A DNA stretch of 64,000 nucleotides from positions 24,243 to 88,242 of the forward strand of contig NZ_JAJAUY010000008.1 in NCBI RefSeq assembly GCF_020532625.1. The letters run 5' to 3'. This DNA is from Streptomyces antimicrobicus. GTDB taxonomy: Bacteria; Actinomycetota; Actinomycetes; Streptomycetales; Streptomycetaceae. Shown piece by piece: positions 52,937 through 61,556 of this stretch. The notes under the pieces are model-generated. The model searched no databases. It was not told where the DNA came from and saw nothing but the letters and a program-made list of their open reading frames with translations. Numbering within the stretch: the first letter of the stretch is position 1; every line of letters begins with the position of its first letter. A program made the translations under genes and the position numbers.

Positions 52937-53659
52937 ATGAACATGCTGCACAGCACCACGACCAGCGCAGTCGTCACGCGGCTGCACGATGTCAACCGTC
53001 GGGCGGGTGTCCGGAGCACCGCCGTCGCCCGTCCCCGGACGGCCCATGTCGTAGCCATTGACGCCAAGACCTACGAGTCGGTTCCCGGGACGGTGCCGCA
53101 GCAGCGCGGCCCGCTCCCGGCGCGGCCCTCGTCCTCCTCGGAGGCCGAGTTCACCGCGTACGTGCAGGAGCGCCGCGCCGCGCTCTTCGCGACCGCCTTC
53201 CACCTCACCGGCGACCGGCACGAGGCCGAGGACCTGCTGCAGAGCGCGCTGTTCTCGACGTACCGGGCCTGGGACCGGATCAGCGACAAGGCGGCCGTCG
53301 GCGGCTACCTGCGCCGCACCATGACCAACCTGCACATCAGCGCCTGGCGCCGGCGCAAGCTCAACGAGTACCCGACCGAGGAACTGCCGGAGACGGTCGG
53401 CGAGTCGGACGCGATGCGCGGCACGGAGCTGCGCGCGGTGCTCTGGCAGGCGCTGACCCGGCTGCCCGAGCCGCAGCGCACGATGCTGGTGCTGCGCTAC
53501 TACGAGGGCCGCACGGACCCGGAGATCGCCGACATCCTCGGGATCAGCGTCGGCACCGTGAAGTCGAGCATCTGGCGCTCGCTGCGCCGGCTGCGCGACG
53601 ACGAGGCGCTGAGCTTCGGCCGCGACGAGGCGGAGTCCTTCGAGGAGCTCGTCGCGTAA
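52937..53659 (+). CDS. sigQ: ECF-type sigma factor SigQ (SigE subfamily)
   Basis: 240 residues from ATG 52937. A 75-residue N-terminal extension, then sigma region 2 (about 75-145; FTAYVQERRAALFATAFHLTGDRHEAEDLLQSALFSTYRAWDRI) and region 4 (about 170-220; LPEPQRTMLVLRYYEGRTDPEIADILGISVGTVKSSIWRSLRRLR). No anti-sigma gene adjoins. Divergent from afsQ1 and probably under its control through the site at 52841-52856; in S. coelicolor sigQ opposes AfsQ1 in antibiotic control. Confidence 0.92.
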   Translation: MNMLHSTTTSAVVTRLHDVNRRAGVRSTAVARPRTAHVVAIDAKTYESVPGTVPQQRGPLPARPSSSSEAEFTAYVQERRAALFATAFHLTGDRHEAEDLLQSALFSTYRAWDRISDKAAVGGYLRRTMTNLHISAWRRRKLNEYPTEELPETVGESDAMRGTELRAVLWQALTRLPEPQRTMLVLRYYEGRTDPEIADILGISVGTVKSSIWRSLRRLRDDEALSFGRDEAESFEELVA

Positions 53660-53713
53660 GGGACCACCGGCCGGGGGGACCGTCCTACGGGGGTGGGGCG
53701 GTGGCCATGGGGG

Positions 53714-53761
53714 GAAAGGGCGGGGTCACGCGGTCGGGGGTCCGCGTGGTCCCGCCCTTTC
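53714..53761. terminator. Bidirectional terminator between sigQ and the kinase gene
   Basis: GAAAGGGCGGG plus CACGCGG pair with CCGCGTG plus CCCGCCCTTTC (right arm 53742-53761), with one internal GT/GT bulge. It suits both converging genes. Confidence 0.85.
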
Positions 53762-53824
53762 GTGCGTCGTGCGCGACGCGCCCGGCCGCGCGGCCGGGCC
53801 GCCGGGCGGCCGTACGCGGTCCGG

Positions 53825-54460
53825 TCAGACCGGGGCGACGGGGGAACGGTGGCGGCCGGCGGCCGCCGCCGCGAGCCGGCCCAGCGCCTCGTCGCGGGCG
53901 CAGGGGTGGGCGCCGAGGGCCACGTGCCGGGCGACGATGCCCCGTTCGGCCCGCATCAGCCGCCAGCCGCGGCGCAGCAGGAAGCCCACCGACTTGCGCC
54001 CCTCGCGCAGGTCGCGGGCGAGCCGGCGGCGGAAGGTGGTGGACGGCCGGCCGCGCAGGCAGATGGCGTCGGCGAGCAGCCCCTGCTCCTGCAGGCGGGC
54101 CGCGATGTCCGCGGCGAAGATCCCCTCCGCGATGAACAGCGGGGTGCGGGCGATGTCCAGGGTCTCCGAACCGGTGCGGGAGCTGGTGGCGATGTCGTAG
54201 ACCGGCACCTGGGTCCGTCCCGTCGCGCACAGTTCGGTGACGGCGGCGACGGCGCCGTCCGCGTCCCACGACTGCGGGGAGTCCCAGTCGATGTCGGAGC
54301 TGCCGGCGACGAGCGGGAGGGTCGGGTCGTCCGCCTCCTTGTAGAAGTCGTCGAGGCGCAGGACCGGGAGGCCGGAGCGGGCGGCCAGCGAGGACTTGCC
54401 GGAACCCGAAGGACCCGTCAGCAGGACGACACGCGTGGGAAGGGGAGATGAACAGCTCAC
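53825..54460 (-). CDS. Uridine kinase-like P-loop protein
   Basis: 211 residues from GTG 54460. TRVVLLTGPSGSGKSSLAARSG (Walker A), VLRLDDFYKEADD (the DDFY catalytic motif of uridine kinases) and PLFIAEGIFAADI follow the uridine kinase/PRK family. It would phosphorylate a nucleoside or similar alcohol in the cytosol. The second half is Arg-rich and divergent. The start is uncertain: a longer frame reaches ATG 54529, but GTG gives the normal short N-terminus before the first strand. Confidence 0.8.
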   Translation of the reverse strand: MSCSSPLPTRVVLLTGPSGSGKSSLAARSGLPVLRLDDFYKEADDPTLPLVAGSSDIDWDSPQSWDADGAVAAVTELCATGRTQVPVYDIATSSRTGSETLDIARTPLFIAEGIFAADIAARLQEQGLLADAICLRGRPSTTFRRRLARDLREGRKSVGFLLRRGWRLMRAERGIVARHVALGAHPCARDEALGRLAAAAAGRHRSPVAPV

Positions 54461-54549
54461 GGGACACCAGTCTGAACCATTCCCCCGGGTAGGGGATCCC
54501 CGAAGGCACCCGTTGGTATCCAGCATCACACTTCAACTACGGTGAGTGC

Positions 54550-54906
54550 ATGGGACGTCACGCAGAATCCGCACCGCGCACCACCCTCCGTAACGCCGGC
54601 CTCACGGTCTCCATGGCCGGCGCGGCGCTCGCCCTGGCCGCCGGCGGCGCCCGGGCGGGTGAGCTCTCGGTGCCCGCCGCGCTCGCCGGGGTGACCGACC
54701 CGGTGGCCAACCTCAAGGTGAACCCGCTCGCGAACACCGGGGTCGATCCGCTGGACAACGGCGTCGCCACGCAGGTGGCCGACTTCCCCCAGGTCGGCAC
54801 CACGATGGTGACCGGGATCCTCACCCAGGGCCCCTCGGTGGGCCAGTTGCCGCAGGCCGCCGCGGGTTCCCTGCTCGGGCCGCTGACGGGCGGCGGCCGG
54901 AGCTGA
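54550..54906 (+). CDS. Small secreted protein of unknown function
   Basis: 118 residues from ATG 54550. Signal peptide (about 1-37; NAGLTVSMAGAALALAAGG, cleavage near ARA-GE). The mature 80-residue chain is rich in Val, Pro, Asn and Gly without cysteines. No domain is recognised; a similar design is seen in the 61557-61853 gene. It might be a cell-surface or spore-coat component. Divergent from the kinase gene. Confidence 0.75.
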   Translation: MGRHAESAPRTTLRNAGLTVSMAGAALALAAGGARAGELSVPAALAGVTDPVANLKVNPLANTGVDPLDNGVATQVADFPQVGTTMVTGILTQGPSVGQLPQAAAGSLLGPLTGGGRS

Positions 54907-54945
54907 CGGGCGGCGGACACCACTGGGCGCGCCCGGGCACGCGAA

Positions 54946-55001
54946 GGCCCCGGCAGCAGGGGCCGCCCAGCGGGAGCTGGGCGCGGGTTGCCGCCGGGGC
55001 C
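54946..55001. terminator. Complex hairpin between the secreted protein and aldehyde dehydrogenase genes
   Basis: GGCCCCGGC (54946-54954) pairs with GCCGGGGCC (54993-55001), with an inner CCCAGC/GCTGGG hairpin. It sits between convergent genes. Confidence 0.65.
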
Positions 55002-55032
55002 GGTCGCGCGGTGGGCCGCCGTACCGGAAGGA

Positions 55033-55929
55033 CTAGTACGACGAGCCGGACGCGCCCAGGGACCCCGTGGGGTGCCAGACGGTCTTGGTCTCCAGGAACG
55101 CCGTCATGCGCCGCGTGCCCGGGTCGGCCGCCCAGTCGTCCACAGGCTGTGGACGAAGGACGCGCTTGAGGTTGTCCGCCGCCGCGATCTCCAGCTCCTG
55201 GGCCAGGGCCGCGTCGGCGCCCGCCAGGTCGATCGCGTTGACGTCCATGTGCGCCGCCAGGTGCGGGCCCATCTCGGACGCCTTGCCGGACAGGATGTTG
55301 ACCACGCCGCCGGGCAGGTCCGAGGTGGCGAGGACCTCGCCCAGGGACAGGGCCGGCAGCGGCGCCTTCTCCGAGGCGATGACGACCGCCGTGTTGCCGG
55401 TCGCGATGACCGGGGCGATCACCGAGACCAGGCCGAGGAAGGACGACTCCTGCGGGGCGACGACGGCGACGACACCGGTCGGCTCGGGGGTGGAGAGGTT
55501 GAAGAACGGGCCCGCGACCGGGTTGGCCCCGCCCACGACCTGCCCGATCTTGTCCGTCCAGCCGGCGTACCAGACCCAGCGGTCGATCGCCGCGTCCACG
55601 ACGGCGCCCGCCTTGGACTTCGACAGCCCCTCGGCCTCGGCGACCTCGCGCACGAACTGCTCCCGGCGGCCCTCCAGCATCTCGGCGACGCGGTAGAGGA
55701 CCTGGCCCCGGTTGTACGCGGTCGCACCCGACCAGCCACCGAACGCCTTGCGCGCGGCGACCACCGCGTCACGGGCGTCCTTGCGGGACGACAGGGGGGC
55801 GTTGGCCAGCCACTTGCCCTTCGGGTCGGTCACCTCGTACACCCGGCCGCTCTCGGATCGCGGGAACTTCCCGCCCACGTACAGCTTGTAGGTCTTGAAG
55901 ACGTTCAGACGCGTCGAGGACTCAGACAT
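55033..55929 (-). CDS. Short aldehyde dehydrogenase-like protein lacking the catalytic domain
   Basis: 298 residues, against about 480 for a full enzyme. It has the NAD-binding half (KLYVGGKFPRSESGRVYEV, GVVAVVAPQESSFLGLVSVIAPVIATGNTAVVIASE, LPGGVVNILSG). The FTGST, ELGG and GQxC catalytic segments are absent and the end is a different sequence (ADNLKRVLRPQPVDDWAADPGTRRM). It is probably inactive alone and may partner with the full enzyme encoded just upstream; the ATG at 55929 overlaps that gene's stop by 8 bp. The same short gene may be conserved in Streptomyces, which would argue for a real function. Confidence 0.85.
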   Translation of the reverse strand: MSESSTRLNVFKTYKLYVGGKFPRSESGRVYEVTDPKGKWLANAPLSSRKDARDAVVAARKAFGGWSGATAYNRGQVLYRVAEMLEGRREQFVREVAEAEGLSKSKAGAVVDAAIDRWVWYAGWTDKIGQVVGGANPVAGPFFNLSTPEPTGVVAVVAPQESSFLGLVSVIAPVIATGNTAVVIASEKAPLPALSLGEVLATSDLPGGVVNILSGKASEMGPHLAAHMDVNAIDLAGADAALAQELEIAAADNLKRVLRPQPVDDWAADPGTRRMTAFLETKTVWHPTGSLGASGSSY

Positions 55930-57358
55930 CGAGGTAGGCCTCCAGACCGTGGCGACCGCCCTCGCGGCCGAAGCCCGACTCCTTGTAACCGCCGAACGGC
56001 GAGGTCGGGTCGAACTTGTTGAACGTGTTGGCCCACACCACACCCGCGCGGAGCTTGTTCGCGACCGCGAGGATGCGCGAGCCCTTCTCCGTCCAGATGC
56101 CGGCCGACAGGCCGTACTGGCTGTTGTTGGCCTTGGCGACGGCCTCGTCCGGCGTACGGAAGGTCAGCACGGACAGGACCGGCCCGAAGATCTCGTCGCG
56201 GGCGACGGTGTGCGCCTGGGTGACGTTGGTGAAGAGCGTCGGGGCGAACCAGTAACCGGCGGACGGCAGCTCGCACGCCGGGGACCAGCGCTCGGCGCCC
56301 TCGGCCTCGCCGGTCTCGGCGAGCGCGGTGATCCGGGCCAGCTGCTCGGCGGAGTTGATCGCGCCGATGTCGGTGTTCTTGTCCAGCGGGTCGCCCAGGC
56401 GCAGCGTGGACAGGCGGCGCTTGAGGGAGTCCAGCAGCTCGTCGTGGATCGACTCCTGGACCAGCAGGCGCGAGCCCGCGCAGCAGACCTGGCCCTGGTT
56501 GAAGAAGATGCCGCCCACGATGCCCTCGACGGCCTGGTCGATCGGGGCGTCGTCGAAGACGATGTTGGCGCCCTTGCCGCCCAGCTCCAGGGTGACCTTC
56601 TTGCCGCTGCCGGCGACCTGGCGGGCGATGGCCTTGCCGACCGCGGTGGAGCCGGTGAAGGCGACCTTGTTCACGTCCGGGTGGGCGACCAGCTCGGCGC
56701 CCGCGTCCCCGTAGCCGGGGACGATGTTGACGACGCCCTTGGGCAGGCCCGCCTGGCGGCAGATGTCCGCGAAGAACAGCGCCGACAGCGGGGTGGTCTC
56801 GGCCGGCTTCAGCACGACCGTGTTGCCGGTGGCCAGCGCCGGGGCGATCTTCCAGGCCAGCATCAGCAGCGGGAAGTTCCACGGGATGACCTGGCCGGCC
56901 ACGCCGAGCGGGCGCGGGTTCGCGCCGTAGCCCGCGTGGTCGAGCTTGTCGGCCCAGCCCGCGTAGTAGAAGAAGTGCGCGGCGACCAGCGGGAGGTCCG
57001 CGTCGCGGGTCTCCTTGATGGGCTTGCCGTTGTCCAGGGTCTCCAGGACGGCCAGCTCGCGGCTGCGCTCCTGGATGATCCGGGCGATGCGGAAGAGGTA
57101 CTTGGCGCGCTCGGAGCCCGGCAGCGCGGACCACTTCTCGAAGGCCTTGCGGGCGGCCTTCACGGCACGGTCGACGTCGGCGGCGCCGGCCTGGGCGACC
57201 TCGGCGAGGACCTCCTCGGAGGACGGCGAGACGGTCTTGAAGACCTTGCCGTCGGCGGCGTCGGTGAACTCGCCGTCGATGAAGAGGCCGTACGAGGGCG
57301 CGATGTCGACGACGGACCGCGACTCGGGGGCCGGTGCGTACTCGAAAAGGGAAGCCAT
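55922..57358 (-). CDS. Aldehyde dehydrogenase
   Basis: 478 residues. NAD-binding PWNFPLLMLAWKIAPALATGNTVVLKPAE, FTGSTAVGKAI, general base VTLELGGKGANIVFDDA and catalytic Cys in FFNQGQVCCAGSRL (about 288) are all present. It is located 5 bp after deoC, so it likely oxidises the acetaldehyde that DeoC makes. Cytosolic NAD enzyme. The start at ATG 57358 is clear. The operon deoC - this gene - short dehydrogenase suggests a deoxyribose catabolic unit. Confidence 0.93.
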   Translation of the reverse strand: MASLFEYAPAPESRSVVDIAPSYGLFIDGEFTDAADGKVFKTVSPSSEEVLAEVAQAGAADVDRAVKAARKAFEKWSALPGSERAKYLFRIARIIQERSRELAVLETLDNGKPIKETRDADLPLVAAHFFYYAGWADKLDHAGYGANPRPLGVAGQVIPWNFPLLMLAWKIAPALATGNTVVLKPAETTPLSALFFADICRQAGLPKGVVNIVPGYGDAGAELVAHPDVNKVAFTGSTAVGKAIARQVAGSGKKVTLELGGKGANIVFDDAPIDQAVEGIVGGIFFNQGQVCCAGSRLLVQESIHDELLDSLKRRLSTLRLGDPLDKNTDIGAINSAEQLARITALAETGEAEGAERWSPACELPSAGYWFAPTLFTNVTQAHTVARDEIFGPVLSVLTFRTPDEAVAKANNSQYGLSAGIWTEKGSRILAVANKLRAGVVWANTFNKFDPTSPFGGYKESGFGREGGRHGLEAYLDV

Positions 57359-57363
57359 GATGA

Positions 57364-58326
57364 TCAGTCCACCGTCACGTAGTCGGGACCGGAGTAACGC
57401 CCGGTGCTCAGCTTCTGGCGCTGCATGAGCAGGTCGTTCAGCAGGCTGGAGGCGCCGAACCGGAACCACTCGTTGGTCAGCCAGTCCTCGCCCACGGTCT
57501 CGTTGACCAGGACCAGGAACTTGATCGCGTCCTTGGTCGTGCGGATCCCGCCGGCCGGCTTCACGCCGACCTGGATTCCAGTCTGCGCCTTGAAGTCGCG
57601 GACGGCTTCGAGCATCAGCAGGGTGTTGGCGGGGGTCGCGTTGACCCCGACCTTGCCGGTGGAGGTCTTGATGAAGTCCGCCCCGGCCAGCATGCCGATC
57701 CAGGAGGCGCGGCGGATGTTGTCGTACGTCGACAGCTCGCCGGTCTCGAAGATGACCTTCAGGCGGGCGCTCGTCCCGTCGGGCCGGACGCACGCCTCCT
57801 TGACGGCCTTGATCAGCTCGTACGTCTCCAGGTAGCGGCCGGCGAGGAAGGCGCCACGGTCGATGACCATGTCGATCTCGTCGGCGCCGGCGGCGACGGC
57901 GTCACGGGTGTCGGCCAGCTTGACCGGCAGGGCCGCCCGGCCCGCCGGGAAGGCGGTGGCCACGGAGGCGACCTTGACGTCGGCGCCGCCCAGGGCGGCC
58001 TTGGCGGTGGCCACCATGTCCGGGTAGACGCAGACCGCGGCGGTCATCGGGGTCGTCCGGTCGGTGGGGTCGGGGTGGACGGCCTTGGCGGCGAGCGCCC
58101 GGACCTTGCCCGGGGTGTCCGCGCCTTCCAGCGTCGTCAGGTCGATCATCGAGATGGCGAGGTCGATGGCGTACGCCTTGGCCGTCGTCTTGATCGAACG
58201 CGTCCCGAGCGCGGCGGCGCGGGCCTCCAGGCCGACGGCGTCCACGCCGGGCAGGCCGTGCAGGAAGCGGCGCAGCGCGCTGTCGGACGTCGTCACGTCA
58301 GCGAATGCGGTGAGGGTGGTGGGCAT
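57364..58326 (-). CDS. deoC: Deoxyribose-phosphate aldolase
   Basis: 320 residues from ATG 58326; a GTG two codons earlier is possible. The enzyme splits 2-deoxyribose 5-phosphate to glyceraldehyde 3-phosphate and acetaldehyde. VAAGADEIDMVIDRGAFLAGRY, LKVIFETGELSTYDNIRRASWIGMLAGADFIKTSTGKVGV (Schiff-base Lys in the FIKTSTGK motif) and GVKPAGGIRTTKDAIKFL are class I DeoC signatures. It has a longer N-terminus than E. coli DeoC, as in eukaryotic-type enzymes. The operator at 58346-58357 is 19 bp before the start; two aldehyde dehydrogenase genes follow. Confidence 0.94.
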   Translation of the reverse strand: MPTTLTAFADVTTSDSALRRFLHGLPGVDAVGLEARAAALGTRSIKTTAKAYAIDLAISMIDLTTLEGADTPGKVRALAAKAVHPDPTDRTTPMTAAVCVYPDMVATAKAALGGADVKVASVATAFPAGRAALPVKLADTRDAVAAGADEIDMVIDRGAFLAGRYLETYELIKAVKEACVRPDGTSARLKVIFETGELSTYDNIRRASWIGMLAGADFIKTSTGKVGVNATPANTLLMLEAVRDFKAQTGIQVGVKPAGGIRTTKDAIKFLVLVNETVGEDWLTNEWFRFGASSLLNDLLMQRQKLSTGRYSGPDYVTVD

Positions 58327-58345
58327 GGTCACCAGATGAGCATAT

Positions 58346-58357
58346 CTACGCGCGTAG
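58346..58357 (-). promoter_or_regulatory. CTACGCGCGTAG operator before deoC
   Basis: A perfect 12-bp palindrome identical to those before purine nucleoside phosphorylase (46901-46912) and add (63154-63165). It ends 19 bp before the deoC start, where RNA polymerase or ribosome access would be blocked. Confidence 0.8.
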
Positions 58358-58455
58358 CGACCTGTCACCCCCTCGGTCGGTCCGGGATCGGAATTGGACG
58401 TTCCGCTGGCGTGCGACTCCCGCACCCGTCCTCGACACTGTTCCCAGGACTCGCC

Positions 58456-58995
58456 ATGCGCACCGCCCTCCGCACCCGGATCGCCACCGCCGCCCTCGCG
58501 GCGGCCCTCCTGACGCCCGCCGCCGGCAGCGCGCAGGCGGCGCAGGCGGCGCAGGCGGCGGTGAACGGCCCCGCCTCGACCGCACCGGCCGCACCGGCCG
58601 CACCGGGCGCGCCCACCCCCCCGGCCCCGCCTGCGGACCGCTACGCGGGCGAGCCGGTCGCCATCGGCGCGGGCATGGTCGCGGTGCTGCGCAACGAGGC
58701 GGAGGGCCCGGAGGCCTGGATCCGCTTCGTCGGCCCGGACTGGCAGCCGGGCGACACGTACATGGTCCGCGTCCTGGCCAAGCTGGACCGCGACCACCCC
58801 ACCGAGACCGTGAACGGCCTCCACCTGTCCCTGACGGCGTCGGACACGGCCACCCCGGTCCTGACGGTCACGGCCCACGGCACAACGTCGTCCTACCCCC
58901 TCCCGCGGAACGCCCACCCCGGGGCCCAGGGCCCCCGCCCCGAGCCCCACCCCGGACGCCCGGCCCGGCCCCCCTCCACCCCCGCCACCCCGTGA
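58456..58995 (+). CDS. Secreted protein with proline-rich linkers
   Basis: 179 residues from ATG 58456. Signal peptide (about 1-35, Ala-rich, cleavage after AQA), a Pro/Ala linker, then a small beta-rich domain (about 60-145; MVAVLRNEAEGPEAWIRFVGPDWQPGDTYMVRVLAKLDRDH) and a Pro-rich tail. No family recognised. Extracellular; divergent from deoC, so it shares its 129-bp promoter region, but it need not be in the regulon. Confidence 0.78.
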   Translation: MRTALRTRIATAALAAALLTPAAGSAQAAQAAQAAVNGPASTAPAAPAAPGAPTPPAPPADRYAGEPVAIGAGMVAVLRNEAEGPEAWIRFVGPDWQPGDTYMVRVLAKLDRDHPTETVNGLHLSLTASDTATPVLTVTAHGTTSSYPLPRNAHPGAQGPRPEPHPGRPARPPSTPATP

Positions 58996-59010
58996 GGCAC
59001 AATCGCCCCC

Positions 59011-59580
59011 ATGAGCAGCGTGCAGCCCCCCGAGGACCCGGCCTACGACGACCGGATCTACCGCTCCCCCATGGCCCTGGTCAGCGGTGTGCTCCTGCTG
59101 GCGCTGATCGTCTGGCTGTGCGGGGACGCCGTGGTCCGCGGCCACGGCAACGCCCCCTGGTACGGCGTCGCCTCTGCCCTGCTGGCCGTCCCGCTGGTGG
59201 TGGCGTACACCCTGCGCCCCGCCGTCTTCGCCAACGAGGACCGGCTCCGCGTCCGCAACCCCTTCCGCACCGTCGACCTGCCCTGGGCCACCGTCGACGC
59301 CGTGCGCGCCGGCTACAGCTCCGAGGTCCTCGCCGACGGCGAGAAGTACCAGCTGTGGTCCATCCCCGTCAGCCTGCGCGCGCGCAAGCGCGCCAACCGC
59401 AAGGGCGACGGCGAGAAGGCCGGCGCCGACCGCAGCGTGAGCGAGCTCCAGGAACTCGCCGAGCGCTGCGCCCGGCGCCAGGGCGCCCAGGGCACCGTGA
59501 CGGTGCGCTGGTCGTACGAGATCATCGCCCCGGCCGTCGCCGGCGCGATCCTCCTCGTCGTGCTCCTCGCCACACGCTGA
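59011..59580 (+). CDS. PH-domain (DUF2581-like) membrane protein
   Basis: 189 residues. Two membrane helices (about 22-42 and 47-65) precede a bacterial PH domain (about 66-120; RPAVFANEDRLRVRNPFRTVDLPWATVDAVRAGYSSEV), a charged linker, and a third helix at the C-terminus (about 165-187). Such proteins sit in the cytoplasmic membrane; role unknown. ATG 59011, 15 bp after the preceding stop, so an operon with it and possibly the VanZ-like gene is likely. Confidence 0.85.
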   Translation: MSSVQPPEDPAYDDRIYRSPMALVSGVLLLALIVWLCGDAVVRGHGNAPWYGVASALLAVPLVVAYTLRPAVFANEDRLRVRNPFRTVDLPWATVDAVRAGYSSEVLADGEKYQLWSIPVSLRARKRANRKGDGEKAGADRSVSELQELAERCARRQGAQGTVTVRWSYEIIAPAVAGAILLVVLLATR

Positions 59581-59623
59581 CGAACCCGGAACCACGGCCG
59601 TCGCACCCGGCGTCTGCCCTGGT

Positions 59624-60271
59624 GTGCAGCGCCATGCGGGCGGCGACCGTGCCGCCATACACCTCCGGCTCCGGGTCCTGGGCGGCATCCTGCTCCTCGC
59701 CCACCTGGCACTCGTCGGCTGGGTCACCCTGCGGCCCCTGGACGTGCCCTGGGCCGCCGCCGCGAACCTGACCCCGCTGGAGGGGATCAGGACCGACCTC
59801 GGCTACGGCCCCCTGGAGGCGGCGCGCCGGATCGGCTCGTCGCTGGTGCTGCTCGCGCCGCTGGGCGTCCTGCTGCCCTGGGTCAGCGGCCGGCTCGCGC
59901 CCTCGCCGCTGGCCGCCTGGTCGTCCCTGCTGCGCACCACCACCGCCGGCGCGTTGATCTCCCTGGTCCTGGCGATGCTGCAGAGCGGGGTGCCCGGCCA
60001 GGTGGTCGACGTGGACCACATCCTGCTCAACACCGTCGGTGTGGCGCTGGCGCACCTGGCCGTCGTCCCGGCACTGCGCTCGCGCATGCGGCGCGGCCGG
60101 GCCGGGAAGCAGTACGCGGCGGGCTCTTCGGCGGCCCGTGCGTCGGATGCGGCCGCGTCCTCCTCCCGTACGTCCTCGGGGGCGTCCGGTCAGGGGTCGA
60201 CCCCGAGAATTCCCAGGGTCGGACTCGGCCTGCGGACCGAGGTCCTTTCCGCGATCCACCGGGAGTATTGA
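59624..60271 (+). CDS. VanZ family membrane protein
   Basis: 215 residues from GTG 59624. Four hydrophobic segments with the VanZ pattern: LVGWVTLRPLDVPW, LEGIRTDLGYGPLEAARRIGSSLVLLAPLGVLLPW and VVDVDHILLNTVGVALAHLAV, followed by a 60-residue Ser/Ala/Arg-rich tail. VanZ gives low teicoplanin resistance in enterococci; the function of actinobacterial members is unknown. No ribosome site is visible, so leaderless or coupled translation is possible. Near other small membrane proteins. Confidence 0.85.
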   Translation: MQRHAGGDRAAIHLRLRVLGGILLLAHLALVGWVTLRPLDVPWAAAANLTPLEGIRTDLGYGPLEAARRIGSSLVLLAPLGVLLPWVSGRLAPSPLAAWSSLLRTTTAGALISLVLAMLQSGVPGQVVDVDHILLNTVGVALAHLAVVPALRSRMRRGRAGKQYAAGSSAARASDAAASSSRTSSGASGQGSTPRIPRVGLGLRTEVLSAIHREY

Positions 60272-60326
60272 GGCATCACGGAAAACGACGCGGTGAAAAC
60301 GACGCGGTCCTTACGAAGGAGAAATC

Positions 60327-60536
60327 ATGAGCGCCATTGTGCGGCCCCGTGACGGACGGATGATCGGCGGCGTCTGCGCCGGCCTGGCCCGACGCTTCGG
60401 CATCTCCGCGCGGACGATGCGCATCATCTTCGTGCTCTCCTGCCTGCTGCCCGGCCCGCAGTTCCTGATCTACATCGCCCTGTGGGTGCTGCTGCCGAAC
60501 GAGCGCGGGTACGGGGACACGAAGACGGCGTGGTAG
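60327..60536 (+). CDS. PspC domain protein
   Basis: 69 residues. RPRDGRMIGGVCAGLARRFGISARTMRIIFVLSCLLPGPQFLIYIALWVLLPNE is the PspC domain: an amphipathic helix and a membrane helix, as in phage-shock and envelope-stress proteins. Start ATG 60327 after GAAGGAGAAATC, a strong ribosome site. Stand-alone; it may sense membrane state. Confidence 0.92.
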   Translation: MSAIVRPRDGRMIGGVCAGLARRFGISARTMRIIFVLSCLLPGPQFLIYIALWVLLPNERGYGDTKTAW

Positions 60537-60563
60537 GAACGGCCCGGTAGGGACGAGCGAGCC

Positions 60564-61316
60564 CTAGCCGAGCGCGGCCCGCACCTTCTCCAACTGCTTG
60601 TCCGTCACCTCGTGCGGAACCTCCGGCTTGCGCTGCGCCCCGGTCACGTCCAGGGCCATCAGCCGTACGACCGTGGCGCCCTGGCGTACGACGACCAGGT
60701 GGACATGGGCCGACACGCCCTCGGCGGCGGCCGTGGTGGTCCAGCTGACCGACTCGTCGCCGCCCGCCCGGTAGGAGGCCGCCTTCACGTCCCGGTAGGT
60801 CCCGCTGTGCCGGTCGACGGTGGCGGAGAAACCGGAGCCGCACGCCGCGACGGCCCGTTCCAGCCGGGAGATCAGACGCTCGGCGTCGGCCTCGGCGTAG
60901 GAGCTGACGGACGCCGACACGGCCAGGCCGACCTGCTTCTGGGAGCCCACGCCCCGGTTGACGGTCTCGCGCGCGGCCGGGTCGGGCTGGTCGCCCATGA
61001 TGTCGGCCAGCGGCTGGCACTGCTTCTTGTCGGCCTGGGGTTGCCCGTCGGGCGCGTCGGGGTTCTTGCCCTGCGCGGAGACCTGGTAGCCGGCGAGGTC
61101 GCCCTGTTCCAGCGCGGCCCTCTCCAGCGGGCTGCCGCTGCGCGGCGTGGCGGGCGCGCCGGGAGCGCCCGCGGCCGCGGAGCCCTTGGGGTCGGGGCTC
61201 TTGACGGCGCCGGACCCGCTCGGGGCGCCGCTCCCGCCCGCGCAGCCGGCGAGTGCCAGCGCCAGGGCCGGCACCGCGGCGAGCACGGCGGTCCGCGCCC
61301 TCGCCCGCTTCCTCAC
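60564..61316 (-). CDS. Lipoprotein of unknown function
   Basis: 250 residues from GTG 61316. The signal peptide (RKRARARTAVLAAVPALALALAGC) has a lipobox with the modified Cys. A linker (SGAPSGSGAVKSPDPKGSAAAGAP) leads to a helical/beta domain (about 65-250) with two cysteines and no recognised family. The frame continues upstream to about 61421 and further across a 15-bp tandem repeat, giving a MARHGMARHGM-like peptide that I do not believe is translated. Cell-surface; the following convergent PspC gene ends 27 bp away. Confidence 0.78.
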   Translation of the reverse strand: MRKRARARTAVLAAVPALALALAGCAGGSGAPSGSGAVKSPDPKGSAAAGAPGAPATPRSGSPLERAALEQGDLAGYQVSAQGKNPDAPDGQPQADKKQCQPLADIMGDQPDPAARETVNRGVGSQKQVGLAVSASVSSYAEADAERLISRLERAVAACGSGFSATVDRHSGTYRDVKAASYRAGGDESVSWTTTAAAEGVSAHVHLVVVRQGATVVRLMALDVTGAQRKPEVPHEVTDKQLEKVRAALG

Positions 61317-61360
61317 CGTGCCGGACGGCGCCACGTCGGGCGCGGCGGCGCCGTACCGGG

Positions 61361-61405
61361 CCATGCCGTGCCGGGCCATGCCGTGCCGAACCATGCCGTG
61401 CAACC
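61361..61405. repeat. Three-copy 15-bp tandem repeat upstream of the lipoprotein gene
   Basis: CCATGCCGTGCCGGG with small variation at 61361-61375, 61376-61390 and 61391-61405, 45-90 bp upstream of the GTG start. It extends the open frame backward with Met-Ala-Arg-His peptide; likely slippage, possibly promoter-linked. Confidence 0.75.
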
Positions 61406-61556
61406 ACAAGATCGAGACCATCGGACCTCTGAACCCCGTACGTCGGCGGGCAGTTGGGGGGATCGTGGCACATCGCGCGGAGCGGCGCACACCCCGTCGA
61501 AGGGATGTGCGCCGCATGAACGCCCGCACGAATTCCGGGCCGGTTCCGGAGCGGAA

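Noticed and set aside
61317..61529. N-terminal extension of the lipoprotein with Met-Ala-Arg-His repeats
   Set aside because: It is encoded by a tandem repeat, lies before a perfect lipoprotein signal sequence that starts at GTG 61316, and would bury that signal.
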